A stretch of DNA of 64,000 nucleotides. Origin: Desulfopila inferna (lineage in GTDB: Bacteria; Desulfobacterota; Desulfobulbia; Desulfobulbales; Desulfocapsaceae). The stretch is from positions 62,001 through 126,000 of the forward strand of contig NZ_JAFFQE010000006.1 of NCBI RefSeq assembly GCF_016919005.1. Reading direction: 5' to 3'. Positions 47,057 through 55,828 of this stretch are shown piece after piece (within the stretch, counting starts at the first letter, position 1; every line of letters starts with the position of its first letter). The position numbers and the translations under genes are program-made. Below the pieces are notes generated by a model. It saw nothing but the letters and a program-made list of their open reading frames with translations. It did not search any database and had not been told where the DNA came from.

Positions 47057-47995
47057 TTAGTTATGACTCCGGCAAAGCCTTCCAAAACCACCGGGAATCG
47101 TTCCGGAAGACCAGAAGACACGGCCCTGCTTATAATCGACAAACCAATATCCGCCGGGTTTGCGCCTGGCGGCGACAAAGATAAATGGCTGAGCCATGGA
47201 AAAACAGGGGTTGAGATGAACACCCTTGAAATTCATAACCGGATCCATCAGCGACATCGCCTCCTGCATGGTGGGCAACCGCCAGTCTTGGTGGCCGGCA
47301 AAACCTTTTTTTCTAATCCCTTCTATTTTTTTATGCATCGTCCGAATCGAGCAGATATCCAATCCGCCGGCCTGCCATTGCAGCCCGGTTCGCTCGTCAA
47401 CAACTGTCAGACCATCACCAGGGTCCACCAGACCATTGACAAAACCGCCTCCAGGGTTTTGCTCCGAGTCGAAGAAATTCCATTTCCGCAGAATATCATT
47501 CACCTCGTCGTCCCTGATCACTGCAGGTTCGGCCGGCAGAGCAACCCGGTCAAAATGCCATGAAGCGCTTCCCAGCTTCACCAAGGGTGTTCCCATGTTT
47601 TCCCGGATGATCTTCTCCACCACAGGTCTGACATATTCCCCTCCCGCTTCACCTTCCAGCACATTGTCTATCAACCAGTTCTTTACCTCTTCATTTACGG
47701 CATAGCTTTTTTCGAACCTGGCGACCTCGCCCTGGCCTTCCACGCACTTTTCGATAATTTCAAGAGGAACATCTATCTCGGCCAGAATTCGGGCATGTTT
47801 TACCGCCCGCTCCATGAGGCATACTTTCGGCACTTCTCCCCAGCCATCGACAAAAAAGTAGTAGACCTGCTCGCTGTTATCTCTAACCCGTTCCCGGCCA
47901 CCCCAGGATTCATAGGTCCCAAAACTCAGATCAGGGGTCATTTCCCAGTCGATAGGGCTTATGGTCCGTTCTCCGACCTTAACTTTATGATACAT
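47057..47995 (-). CDS. DUF1566 (Lcl-like) domain protein
   Basis: The C-terminal third has the DUF1566 pattern: TVVDERTGLQWQ, GFAGHQDWRLPTMQEAMSLMDP, and WFVDYKQGRVFWSS. The N-terminal 180 residues are acidic and helical with no recognised domain. No signal peptide is visible, although many DUF1566 proteins are exported. It is monocistronic and ends in a strong terminator. Function unknown. Confidence 0.82.
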   Translation of the reverse strand: MYHKVKVGERTISPIDWEMTPDLSFGTYESWGGRERVRDNSEQVYYFFVDGWGEVPKVCLMERAVKHARILAEIDVPLEIIEKCVEGQGEVARFEKSYAVNEEVKNWLIDNVLEGEAGGEYVRPVVEKIIRENMGTPLVKLGSASWHFDRVALPAEPAVIRDDEVNDILRKWNFFDSEQNPGGGFVNGLVDPGDGLTVVDERTGLQWQAGGLDICSIRTMHKKIEGIRKKGFAGHQDWRLPTMQEAMSLMDPVMNFKGVHLNPCFSMAQPFIFVAARRKPGGYWFVDYKQGRVFWSSGTIPGGFGRLCRSHN

Positions 47996-48159
47996 GCTTT
48001 CTCCTTCAACAATGAATTCTGTTTGTTCTACACCTCGGCAGATGATACTATGAGATAATATATGTTCAACTCAGAATGCTCATTTACGGACTGAAACTAC
48101 AGGATAAACGCCTCTCTGTCCCGGCTCATGAGTATTAATTATAATAATCATTATTAATC

Positions 48160-50235
48160 ATGTCCAAAGAAAATGCTATTCCTATTGGAAAAAGAGGTTT
48201 CCCTTTACCGCTCGGTGCAACGGTGCTGCCCGACGGAATTAATTTTGCCATTTTTTCAAGACATGGCCACAGCGTCGAGCTCATCATAGAGGCCTTTGCA
48301 GAAGACACTGATGCGGAACAATATACTTTTTCTTTAATGCCGGGATTTAACAGAACCGGAGATGTCTGGCACATTCTCCTGCCCCTCTACTGGAAGAAAA
48401 TCCGCTACGGCTATCGCATCGACGGCAAATCCGACCCGCAGGAAAGAGGAACGCTTTTTAACAATGCCGACATCCTGATCGATCCCTACTGTCGTATGTT
48501 GAGCCCCAGGAAATGGGGTGAATTATCCTCGTGCGGAAAGGCTCCCTGCTGCCAGATCCCCTTACACAGTTTTGACTGGAAGAATGACACCCCGCTGAAA
48601 ATCCCGCTGTCGGAAAGCATCATTTACGAGCTTCACGTCCGCGGTTTCACTCAAAGCGAGACCTCCGGAGTGCGGCATCCCGGAACATATCGCGGTATCA
48701 TCGAAAAAATTCCATACCTGAAATCCCTGGGAATTACCGCCGTCGAGCTTCTGCCCGTTGCCGAATTTGATGAAAACGACAACTATTTCAGCAATCCCGA
48801 CACCGGTGAAAAACTGAAAAATTTCTGGGGCTACAGTTCCATCAATTTTTTCTCCCTCAAGTCAGGCTATGCCGCGGATACCGGCAACTGCATCAAGGAA
48901 TTCAAGGAAATGGTGCTGTCCCTGCACCAGGCAGGCATCGAGGTGATTCTGGACATTGTCTTTAATCACTCCGGAGAAGGCGACTACAATGGTACCACCA
49001 CCAGCTTCCGCGGCATCGACAATCCTATTTATTACCTGCTGGACCCTGAAACCAAAGAATACATGAATTTTTCAGGATGCGGCAATACCATGAACTGTAA
49101 TCATCCAGTGGTGCGGGAACTCATCAGGAGCGTGCTGCGCTACTATGTGATCGAAATGCATGTCGACGGTTTCCGTTTTGACCTCGCCTCTATTCTGGGG
49201 CGGGATACCAAAGGCAGAGTTCTGCCCGATCCGCCAATGCTGGAAGTTATCGCGGAGGATCCGATCCTGCGTGATACGAAAATTATTGCCGAGGCATGGG
49301 ATGCCGCGGGCTTGTATCAGGTGGGTTCCTTCTCGACCGACAAACGCTGGAGCGAATGGAACGGCAAATTTCGCGATGACGTGCGTAGTTTTTTCGCAGG
49401 CTTTAATAACTCAGTCACTAACCTCGCCACCCGTATCGCCGGCAGCTCGGACCTTTATCATCCCAGTTCGAGGGGCCCATGCAATTCCATTAACTTCATC
49501 ACCAGCCATGATGGGTTCACCCTCTATGATCTGGTAAGTTATGAGAAGAAACATAACCGGCTCAACGGTGAGGAGAACAGGGACGGGGAAAACCATAATC
49601 TCAGCTGGAACAGCGGCAAGGAAGGCCAACCGGCAACGAGAAAAACAGAAAACCTGCGCCTGCGCCGTATAAAAAGCATGGCGCTGACCCTGCTCCTTTC
49701 CCAGGGCGTTCCCATGATTACCGCCGGGGATGAATTCGGCCGAACGCAGCAAGGCAACAATAATACCTGGTGCCAGGACAATGAAACAGGCTGGATAGAC
49801 TGGTCTCTGGCTTCAAAAAACAGTGGATTGCTGCGTTTTTTTAAAAAATGTATCGAATTAAGAAAGAATTACCGTGTCTTTCGCAGAGAACATTTTTTCG
49901 TGGTGGGGGCGGATCCGGAGCATGCCGAAATCACCTGGCAATCCCTTAAACCCGGACAGACCGACTGGTCTTCCTCCTGTCACCACCTGGCTTTTCTTCT
50001 CAATGGTCTGAATTCTCATTTTTTCGTGATGCTCAACGGTCACAGAACCCTCTCCGCCCGGTTTACTCTGCCTTCTCCGCCAGGAAAAAGAAAGACGGCG
50101 AAGTGGTATGAAATTATCAATACTTCTCACGCCTCTCCCAAGGATTTTGTCTCCATTCAGTACGCCGGCGCCCTTAATGCAGGTGACAGGATTGACGTTG
50201 CCGCAATGACTGCCGTTGTACTGCAAACAAAATAA
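48160..50235 (+). CDS. glgX: Glycogen debranching enzyme GlgX (GH13 isoamylase type)
   Basis: The enzyme hydrolyses alpha-1,6 branches of glycogen or limit dextrin. The 691 residues carry an N-terminal CBM48 (FPLPLGATVLPDGINFAIFS), the GH13 barrel with VILDIVFNHSGEGD, the nucleophile in HVDGFRFDLAS, the acid in IIAEAWDAAG and the transition-state Asp in FITSHDGFTLYDLV, and GRTQQGNNNTWCQDNE, which is typical of GlgX/TreX. It could supply maltodextrins for the same storage-sugar metabolism as the trehalose fusion protein, but no glg operon is nearby. Confidence 0.94.
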   Translation: MSKENAIPIGKRGFPLPLGATVLPDGINFAIFSRHGHSVELIIEAFAEDTDAEQYTFSLMPGFNRTGDVWHILLPLYWKKIRYGYRIDGKSDPQERGTLFNNADILIDPYCRMLSPRKWGELSSCGKAPCCQIPLHSFDWKNDTPLKIPLSESIIYELHVRGFTQSETSGVRHPGTYRGIIEKIPYLKSLGITAVELLPVAEFDENDNYFSNPDTGEKLKNFWGYSSINFFSLKSGYAADTGNCIKEFKEMVLSLHQAGIEVILDIVFNHSGEGDYNGTTTSFRGIDNPIYYLLDPETKEYMNFSGCGNTMNCNHPVVRELIRSVLRYYVIEMHVDGFRFDLASILGRDTKGRVLPDPPMLEVIAEDPILRDTKIIAEAWDAAGLYQVGSFSTDKRWSEWNGKFRDDVRSFFAGFNNSVTNLATRIAGSSDLYHPSSRGPCNSINFITSHDGFTLYDLVSYEKKHNRLNGEENRDGENHNLSWNSGKEGQPATRKTENLRLRRIKSMALTLLLSQGVPMITAGDEFGRTQQGNNNTWCQDNETGWIDWSLASKNSGLLRFFKKCIELRKNYRVFRREHFFVVGADPEHAEITWQSLKPGQTDWSSSCHHLAFLLNGLNSHFFVMLNGHRTLSARFTLPSPPGKRKTAKWYEIINTSHASPKDFVSIQYAGALNAGDRIDVAAMTAVVLQTK

Positions 50236-50242
50236 TGAGGAC

Positions 50243-50284
50243 TCGCGATAAGCACCCGTACGGGCATAAACTCCGACTTCGAGA
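50243..50284 (+). repeat. EVGVYARTGAYR-type repeat, copy 5
   Basis: CGCGATAAGCACCCGTACGG followed by GCATAAACTCCGACTTCGAG. It starts 7 bases after the glgX stop. The minus strand reads EVGVYARTGAYR in a chance ORF. Confidence 0.7.
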
Positions 50285-50433
50285 ATGCCGATTTCCATCT
50301 TTGCCGGTTTCTGGAGTGATGAACCATTAATGACGATGCGGATCCATTCTTAAGTATGTTGCCTTCCTGCCGAAAAATGATTAATTCTAACGGAGCCGTC
50401 ATATTCCCAACACAACCTATCAAGGAGCTCTAC

Positions 50434-51234
50434 ATGATTCTCTCAACCATTCGCTGCATTCTCTTAACTATGGCTTTTGTTTCAACCGCTGCTTTCTCTA
50501 CAAATGCTGCAGATTCCGTGGACAACAACACTACCGGAAGCGGTACGGTACTCGAAACAATGGATACCGCTAATTATACCTATATGAACCTCAAAACAGC
50601 GGGAGGCGACGTCTGGGTCGCCCTTCCCGCAACAGAAATCGAGGTTGGCGATGAAGTCACTTATGTATACGGTATGACCATGAGCGACTTTCAGTCAAAG
50701 ACCATTGACAGGACCTTTGAGAGCATAATTTTTTCACCTGGACTGGTGACGGAAGCCGGCGATGCCACTCCACCGATTACTGAAAAAAAGAAGAACTCAA
50801 GCTCCACATTTTCGGAAGCCCTGCAGGAGGAAACCAAACAATCTGAAACCATAAAGCCTCAGGAACAGTTGTCACCGGGGAGTATGGGAGCCACCGTTCC
50901 CTATATGGAAACGGAGGTCGAAAAAGCTTCGGGAGAAAATGGCTACAGAGTGGCGGAACTCTATGAAAAAGCCGACTCACTTGATGGAAAACAGGTTCGT
51001 GTCAGAGGCCGTGTCGTCAAGGTAAGCCCCAACATCATGGGAAAGAACTGGATTCATCTTCAGGATGGTACAGGTGATCCGATGCAAAATACCCATGATC
51101 TGGTGATAACCAGCAATGAACTTACCGAGGTTGACGAAATTGTGGTCGCTGAAGGAACAGTAGCAGCCGATAAAGATTTCGGATTCGGCTATGAATATGC
51201 TGTTCTCGTCGAGCAGGCCACACTTTCAAAATAG
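50434..51234 (+). CDS. Exported OB-fold protein
   Basis: From ATG 50434 (AAGGAG 7 bases before it) the 266-residue product has a signal peptide ending TNAADS. An N-terminal beta-rich region (GSGTVLETMDTANYTYMNLK) resembles the GW-type dipeptide/cytochrome-associated domain seen in Geobacter and Desulfobacterota secreted proteins. The C-terminal part, VAELYEKADSLDGKQVRVRG then VVKVSPNIMGKNWIHLQDGT, is an OB fold of the tRNA_anti-like type. No catalytic motif is visible. The function is unknown. The gene is followed at 66 bases by panE. Confidence 0.75.
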   Translation: MILSTIRCILLTMAFVSTAAFSTNAADSVDNNTTGSGTVLETMDTANYTYMNLKTAGGDVWVALPATEIEVGDEVTYVYGMTMSDFQSKTIDRTFESIIFSPGLVTEAGDATPPITEKKKNSSSTFSEALQEETKQSETIKPQEQLSPGSMGATVPYMETEVEKASGENGYRVAELYEKADSLDGKQVRVRGRVVKVSPNIMGKNWIHLQDGTGDPMQNTHDLVITSNELTEVDEIVVAEGTVAADKDFGFGYEYAVLVEQATLSK

Positions 51235-51299
51235 CGCCTCAGCAGTTATGCCGGCCAAAAAATTGTGGTCAACCTCCACCTGATCAAAAGAGTAAAAAC

Positions 51300-52226
51300 A
51301 TGCACATCGTAATCGTCGGACCAGGTGCTCTGGGGTGTCTGCTCGCGGCCACACTTCACAGAGGTACGACAACGACCGCTGACAGGATTTCCCTGCTGGA
51401 TTACAATGAAAATCGTGCAGACCGCTTGAATAGCCAGGGAATTCAATATGAACGGGAAGGTATTACCACCCGGTTCACCTTGCCGGCATATTCAAATCCG
51501 CTCGAGGTCGACCGCGCCGATGCTCTCTTTATCTGCGTCAAATCCTATGATGTAGACGAAACTCTTGACTTCTGTGCTCCGCTCATGGCTGACGACTGCC
51601 TGCTCGTCTTTATGCAGAACGGTATAGCCCACCTGAAACACAGAAGCGTTTCAAAGGGGGCTGCCACAGTTTTCGCAACCACGACCGAAGGTTCTACGTA
51701 TCTGGGGCCGGGTCATGTACACCATGCGGGTGCAGGTCAGACCCGGCTCGGATTTCTTGACACTCCACGACCCGAGCACAGTCTGCTGCTGCCGCGAATC
51801 GTCGAACGGCTGCAGGCCGGCGGCATAAAGGCCGGTATAACGGAATCCATCCTCACCGGAATCTGGAGGAAGCTTTTTGTCAATGTCGGCATCAATGCCT
51901 TAACCGTCATCCACGACTGCAAAAACGGTGAGCTCCTGGAGATCCCCGAGGCCCGCAAACAGATGCGCCAGGCAATCAATGAAGCGGTAAAGGTTGGGGA
52001 ATTTGAGAATATTTTTGTAGAGTCAGCACTTGAGAATACTGAAAATGTCTGCAGGGCGACAGCAGGAAATATCAGCTCAATGCTTCAGGATGTCAGAAAA
52101 AAAAGAAAAACAGAAATAGATGCCATCAATGGAATGATTATCAAAATGGCGGGAATTCATGGTCTGGCGACACCAGCAAACTCGTCTCTTGTGGAAAGGG
52201 TAAAAAAAATTGAAGCACGTTATTAA
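51300..52226 (+). CDS. panE: 2-dehydropantoate 2-reductase
   Basis: PanE reduces ketopantoate to pantoate with NADPH in pantothenate synthesis. The 308 residues have the dinucleotide motif IVGPGALGCLLA, CVKSYDVDETL, MQNGI, ITESILTGIWRKLFVNVGINALT with the catalytic Lys, and a C-terminal DVRKKRKTEIDAINGMI segment. The end overlaps the HAD gene by 17 bases. Confidence 0.9.
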   Translation: MHIVIVGPGALGCLLAATLHRGTTTTADRISLLDYNENRADRLNSQGIQYEREGITTRFTLPAYSNPLEVDRADALFICVKSYDVDETLDFCAPLMADDCLLVFMQNGIAHLKHRSVSKGAATVFATTTEGSTYLGPGHVHHAGAGQTRLGFLDTPRPEHSLLLPRIVERLQAGGIKAGITESILTGIWRKLFVNVGINALTVIHDCKNGELLEIPEARKQMRQAINEAVKVGEFENIFVESALENTENVCRATAGNISSMLQDVRKKRKTEIDAINGMIIKMAGIHGLATPANSSLVERVKKIEARY

Positions 52227-52797
52227 TGGAGGAATAAAGCCTGATCAGGTTGGTTTCGATTTCGACGGAGTCATTGCCGATATCGGCGAAGCCTTTCTCA
52301 GACTCGCGCGGCAAAATCATAATTATATGATTTCACTTGAGGAGATAACAAACTTTCATGTGGAAAAATGTGTTCCTATTCCGGAGTCTGTTGTTCAGGA
52401 AATATTCTCCGATATTCTCAAAGATTCTCTAGCCGCCGAGCTCCAGCCGATATCCGGGGCGCTCGAGGTGATCAGCGATCTTGCCTCCCGCGCCAGGGTG
52501 ACGATCATTACAGCCCGTAACATAGAACGCCCGGTCATAGACTGGCTGGAACATTATCTACCCAGGGAAGTATGCAGTAAAATCGATCTCATCGCAATGG
52601 AGGACCATGATCGCAAGGTTGAATATATTCAGCAGAGGGAACTCCGCTATTTTGTCGATGACAGAGCGGAGACCTGCGCCCTGATAGCAGCTGCGGACTT
52701 ACATCCGCTGCTTTACAGACAGCCCTGGAACAGCAGCTGGAAAGAGTTTGTCTCTGTCGATGACTGGCGGCATATCTCTGAGCTTATCGCCAAATAG
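52210..52797 (+). CDS. HAD-family phosphatase (deoxynucleotidase-like)
   Basis: The 195-residue protein has HAD motif I VGFDFDGVIADIG, motif II TIITARN and motif IV FVDDRAET, without a large cap. The pattern resembles 5'(3')-deoxynucleotidases and related HADs, but the substrate is not clear. The start TTG at 52210 overlaps the end of panE, with AAAGGG upstream; no in-frame ATG is nearby. Operon with panE. Confidence 0.8.
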   Translation: MKHVINGGIKPDQVGFDFDGVIADIGEAFLRLARQNHNYMISLEEITNFHVEKCVPIPESVVQEIFSDILKDSLAAELQPISGALEVISDLASRARVTIITARNIERPVIDWLEHYLPREVCSKIDLIAMEDHDRKVEYIQQRELRYFVDDRAETCALIAAADLHPLLYRQPWNSSWKEFVSVDDWRHISELIAK

Positions 52798-52886
52798 GAA
52801 GAAAAATCGATATACGCCTCCCCAAAAAACTGCAACGCGGGAGACCGGGCTTTGTACGACACTATCAAGAATAAGGAGCGCAAAGA

Positions 52887-53333
52887 ATGCAGTGTCCTCA
52901 TTGCAAAAACATCCTGGAAGAGCAGCGCAATCCCATCCCCACTGTCGATATCATTATTGAAATCGAGGAGAGAATCGTCCTCATCAAGCGCAGGAATCCT
53001 CCCTATGGTTGGGCGCTGCCTGGGGGATTTGTCGATTATGGAGAATCCTTCGAAAATGCAGCCCGGCGTGAAGCCGAAGAGGAGACCGGTCTGCAGGTTG
53101 TCAACCTGAGACAGTTTCATACCTATTCCGATCCCGGCAGAGATGCGCGTTTCCACACCGCTTCCACAGTGTTTATCGGCCAGGCGTCAGGGGTACCCAG
53201 GGCCGCTGATGATGCGGCAGAGGCAGAACTTTTTCAACAGGACGATCTACCGGAACTCGCCTTCGATCATGCCAAAATCCTGCAGGATTATTATACATTC
53301 AAGAAGTCTGAATCAACATGGCGCCCGGCTTGA
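52887..53333 (+). CDS. Nudix hydrolase with N-terminal CxxC
   Basis: The 148-residue enzyme has a full Nudix box at about residues 47-69 ([20 protein letters not shown] then ETGL) and an N-terminal MQCPHCKN that may bind zinc. It should hydrolyse a nucleoside diphosphate derivative; ADP-ribose is common for this type, but is not proved here. AAGGAGC precedes the start by 8 bases. Confidence 0.9.
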   Translation: MQCPHCKNILEEQRNPIPTVDIIIEIEERIVLIKRRNPPYGWALPGGFVDYGESFENAARREAEEETGLQVVNLRQFHTYSDPGRDARFHTASTVFIGQASGVPRAADDAAEAELFQQDDLPELAFDHAKILQDYYTFKKSESTWRPA

Positions 53334-53479
53334 GGCGGAATAATTTCCAACTCTTCAAGCCCGACAAGTTCGTTAGATCTTCAAATGTTTTCGTATCCGT
53401 CGTGGGTTTCTACGAGTCCGTCAGGTTTATCCAACCGCAACCTGATCGCCAGCTGATAAATATAGAACAGAACACACTC

Positions 53480-53644
53480 CTAGAGTAACAGCCGGCTCAA
53501 CACCCAGTAAACAAAAAGACCCATTCCTATGGATCCATACATCATCACTCAGGGAATACAGTTGCTGCCGTATTTACGGGCAATGAACAAAAAAGTTGCC
53601 AACCCTATGCCACCTGAAATTATGATCAATGCTATTTCTTTCAT
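53480..53644 (-). CDS. Candidate two-helix membrane selenoprotein (in-frame TGA)
   Basis: ATG at 53644 follows AGGAGAGAG. The first 31 codons give a membrane helix (IALIIISGGIGLATFLFIAR) and YGSNCIP, then TGA (53551-53549), and the same frame runs on for 22 codons into a second hydrophobic segment (GSIGMGLFVYWVLSRLLL) before TAG. If TGA is Sec, the product is 54 residues with a CxxU motif (CIPU) between two helices. Twelve bases after the TGA an 8-bp hairpin (53536-53517, loop AGGA) has SECIS-like position. The same hairpin plus following T-run could instead be a terminator for a 31-residue peptide. The gene lies 47 bases downstream of typA on the same strand. Family not recognised. Confidence 0.5.
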
Positions 53645-53690
53645 ACTCTCTCCTGATAGGTTGTCCGAGAGGGCATTCTCGAACAGCCTC

Positions 53691-55490
53691 CTAGCCGCGA
53701 ACTCTCACTCCGGTTTTCTTCCGTAATCTGATTGACTTCGGCGTAACCTCGACAAGCTCATCATCATTGATATAGGCGATGCAATCCTCAAGAGTCATTT
53801 CAACAGGAGGTGTCAGAACAACGGCGTCGTCTGTACCGGAAGCCCTGACGTTGGTGAGTTTCTTACCCTTGGCAGGATTGACTACCAGATCGGCAGGTCT
53901 GGCATTTTCTCCAACGATCTGACCCTGATAGATCGGGTCTCCGGGATGGGCGAAAATTTTGCCCCTCTCCTGTAGATTGAAGAGCGCATAGGCCACGGCA
54001 GTACACTGCTCCTTGGCTACCATGACCCCGTTCGTCCTGTTGATTATATCACCGGCCCAGGGTCCGTATTCGCAAAAAACATAGTTCATCATTCCCATGC
54101 CTTTGGTATCGGTCATGAACTCAGATCGGTAACCCAGCAGGCCACGGGTAGGTATCTTGAAGACCATGCGGATCATGCCATGCTCACTGCTCATCTCCTC
54201 AACCTGCCCCTTGAGTTTGCCCAGTTTTTCCATAACGGCGCCCTGATATTTTTCATCAACATCAACCGTCAGTGTTTCATAGGGTTCCAGGGTCTTGCCG
54301 TTTTCCTGCTTGAGAATGACCTGAGGACGGGTAACCTGAAACTCATAGCCTTCACGCCGCATTTTTTCTATCAAAATAGAAAGATGCAGCTCGCCTCTAC
54401 CGGAAACCTTAAAACCGACGGCATCGGTCAAACTTTCAAACTGCAGGGCCACATCAGCGAGTATTTCCCGGTTGAGCCGCTCCTCCAGATGCCTGGAGGT
54501 TACATATTTCCCTTCCTTGCCGGCAAAGGGTGAATCATTAGGGATGAAATTCATGGAAATGGTCGGCGGATCGATCGGGATCAACGGCAACGGCCTGGGA
54601 TCGTTGAGATCGGTAAAGGTCACCCCGACGGTAACATCTTCCATTCCGGCAACCGCAACGATCTCGCCCACCGAGGCCGAGTCTATCGATACCTTGCCGT
54701 CGCTTTCAAATTGAAATATTTTCGAAACCCGAACCGGCTTAATGGAACCGTCTCTTCGGGCAACCGCCAGAGGTTGATTGATCGACATGGTGCCGTTAAC
54801 TACCTTGCCGATTCCCAGCCTGCCGAGATAGGGTGAGTAATCGATGGTCCCGACCTGCATCTGCAGCGGGGCATCCGGCGAGCCAACCGGTGCGGGAATA
54901 TGAGCGAGTATCATATCGGAAATATGGTGCATGGTACCGCTGCCCTCTTTTTCATCCTTGGGATCGAGCAGGGAATATCCCTCCTTGGCAGAAGCGTATA
55001 CCACCGGGAAATCGAGAATATCGTCGGGGGCGTTGAGTTTGACGAAAAGATCGAAAACCTGATCGACAACCCAATCGCAGCGGGCGGCCGGTTTATCTAT
55101 TTTATTGATGACCACAATGACCGGCAGACTGTTTTCCAGTGCTTTCTTGAGGACGAAATAGGTCTGCGGCATTGGTCCTTCCTGAGCATCGACCAGCAGC
55201 AGGGCGCCGTCAGCCATACGAAGAACGCGTTCAACCTGGCCGCCGAAGTCGGCATGGCCGGGAGTGTCAATAATGTTTATGCGGTGATCTCCATACCTGT
55301 AGGATCCGTTTTTCGAGGTAATGGTGATGCCCCGTTCACGTTCCAGATCACTGGAATCCATGAGGCGCTCCGCCACAGCCTGATTGTCCCGAAACATTCC
55401 GGATTGCCTGAAAAGCTGATCAACCAGCGTTGTTTTTCCATGATCGACATGGGCGATGATCGCCACATTACGGATCTTCTGCTGTTCCAT
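53691..55490 (-). CDS. typA: GTP-binding protein TypA/BipA
   Basis: TypA is a translational GTPase that binds ribosomes and acts in stress and 50S assembly. From ATG 55490 (AGGA 8 bases before) it has 599 residues, with G1 AHVDHGKTTLVDQL, switch ERERGITITSKN, G3 DTPGHADFGG, G4 NKIDKPAAR, and the family C-terminus with YVFCEYGPWAGDIINRTNG. The frame begins five codons earlier at 55505, but the ribosome-binding site favours 55490. Confidence 0.95.
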   Translation of the reverse strand: MEQQKIRNVAIIAHVDHGKTTLVDQLFRQSGMFRDNQAVAERLMDSSDLERERGITITSKNGSYRYGDHRINIIDTPGHADFGGQVERVLRMADGALLLVDAQEGPMPQTYFVLKKALENSLPVIVVINKIDKPAARCDWVVDQVFDLFVKLNAPDDILDFPVVYASAKEGYSLLDPKDEKEGSGTMHHISDMILAHIPAPVGSPDAPLQMQVGTIDYSPYLGRLGIGKVVNGTMSINQPLAVARRDGSIKPVRVSKIFQFESDGKVSIDSASVGEIVAVAGMEDVTVGVTFTDLNDPRPLPLIPIDPPTISMNFIPNDSPFAGKEGKYVTSRHLEERLNREILADVALQFESLTDAVGFKVSGRGELHLSILIEKMRREGYEFQVTRPQVILKQENGKTLEPYETLTVDVDEKYQGAVMEKLGKLKGQVEEMSSEHGMIRMVFKIPTRGLLGYRSEFMTDTKGMGMMNYVFCEYGPWAGDIINRTNGVMVAKEQCTAVAYALFNLQERGKIFAHPGDPIYQGQIVGENARPADLVVNPAKGKKLTNVRASGTDDAVVLTPPVEMTLEDCIAYINDDELVEVTPKSIRLRKKTGVRVRG

Positions 55491-55562
55491 ACGTTTTTCC
55501 TGCATTTCGATCTACATCGAAAAATATGTGTGACTGTCATCGATAAAGATATGACAGATAAT

Positions 55563-55590
55563 AAAAAAAGCACCCGCATAAAGCGGGTGC
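55563..55590 (-). terminator. Rho-independent terminator upstream of typA
   Basis: Minus strand: GCACCCGC, TTTAT loop, GCGGGTGC, then seven T. A GC-rich 8-bp stem. It probably ends the transcript of the helicase gene and the small frame behind it. Confidence 0.85.
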
Positions 55591-55643
55591 CGCCGACCGA
55601 CGCATTGCATTTATGCGCCAGGTAACCTCTTACAATACTTCTT

Positions 55644-55754
55644 TCACCTGTTTTTGGCAAATAAATACTCAAGCTGGTCCATCAAACCGGTGATAAATTC
55701 GCAAAATTGGCGGCAAACGCTAAAGTAGTTCGACAGGAGGCCAAGAGGATACAA
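55644..55754 (-). CDS. Possible small ORF or gene remnant
   Basis: The frame reads SNYFSVCRQFCEFITGLMDQ then LEYLFAKNR and stops at 55644, 54 bases before a terminator. Its composition is protein-like, but the only starts are TTG 55754 or ATG 55682 (12 codons), without a Shine-Dalgarno. It may be the end of a decayed gene. Not recognised. Confidence 0.25.
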   Translation of the reverse strand: MYPLGLLSNYFSVCRQFCEFITGLMDQLEYLFAKNR

Positions 55755-55828
55755 CTATTAAATCCATGACCGCGTCGTAAAGTCATCAAAGTTGAAGTTA
55801 CCGGGACAGACGGGTCCATCATCTTTCC

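Larger units (their letters stand above)
55491..55828. other. typA upstream region
   Basis: The 338 bases contain a strong minus-strand terminator (55563-55590) and, upstream of it, a 36-codon minus-strand frame (55644-55754). The typA promoter must lie between 55490 and 55563; a TGTCAT/ATGACA inverted repeat is near 55545. Nothing else found. Confidence 0.5.

Noticed and set aside
49858-50298. 146-codon minus-strand ORF opposite the end of glgX
   Set aside because: It is antisense to glgX and its N-terminus is the repeat at 50243.
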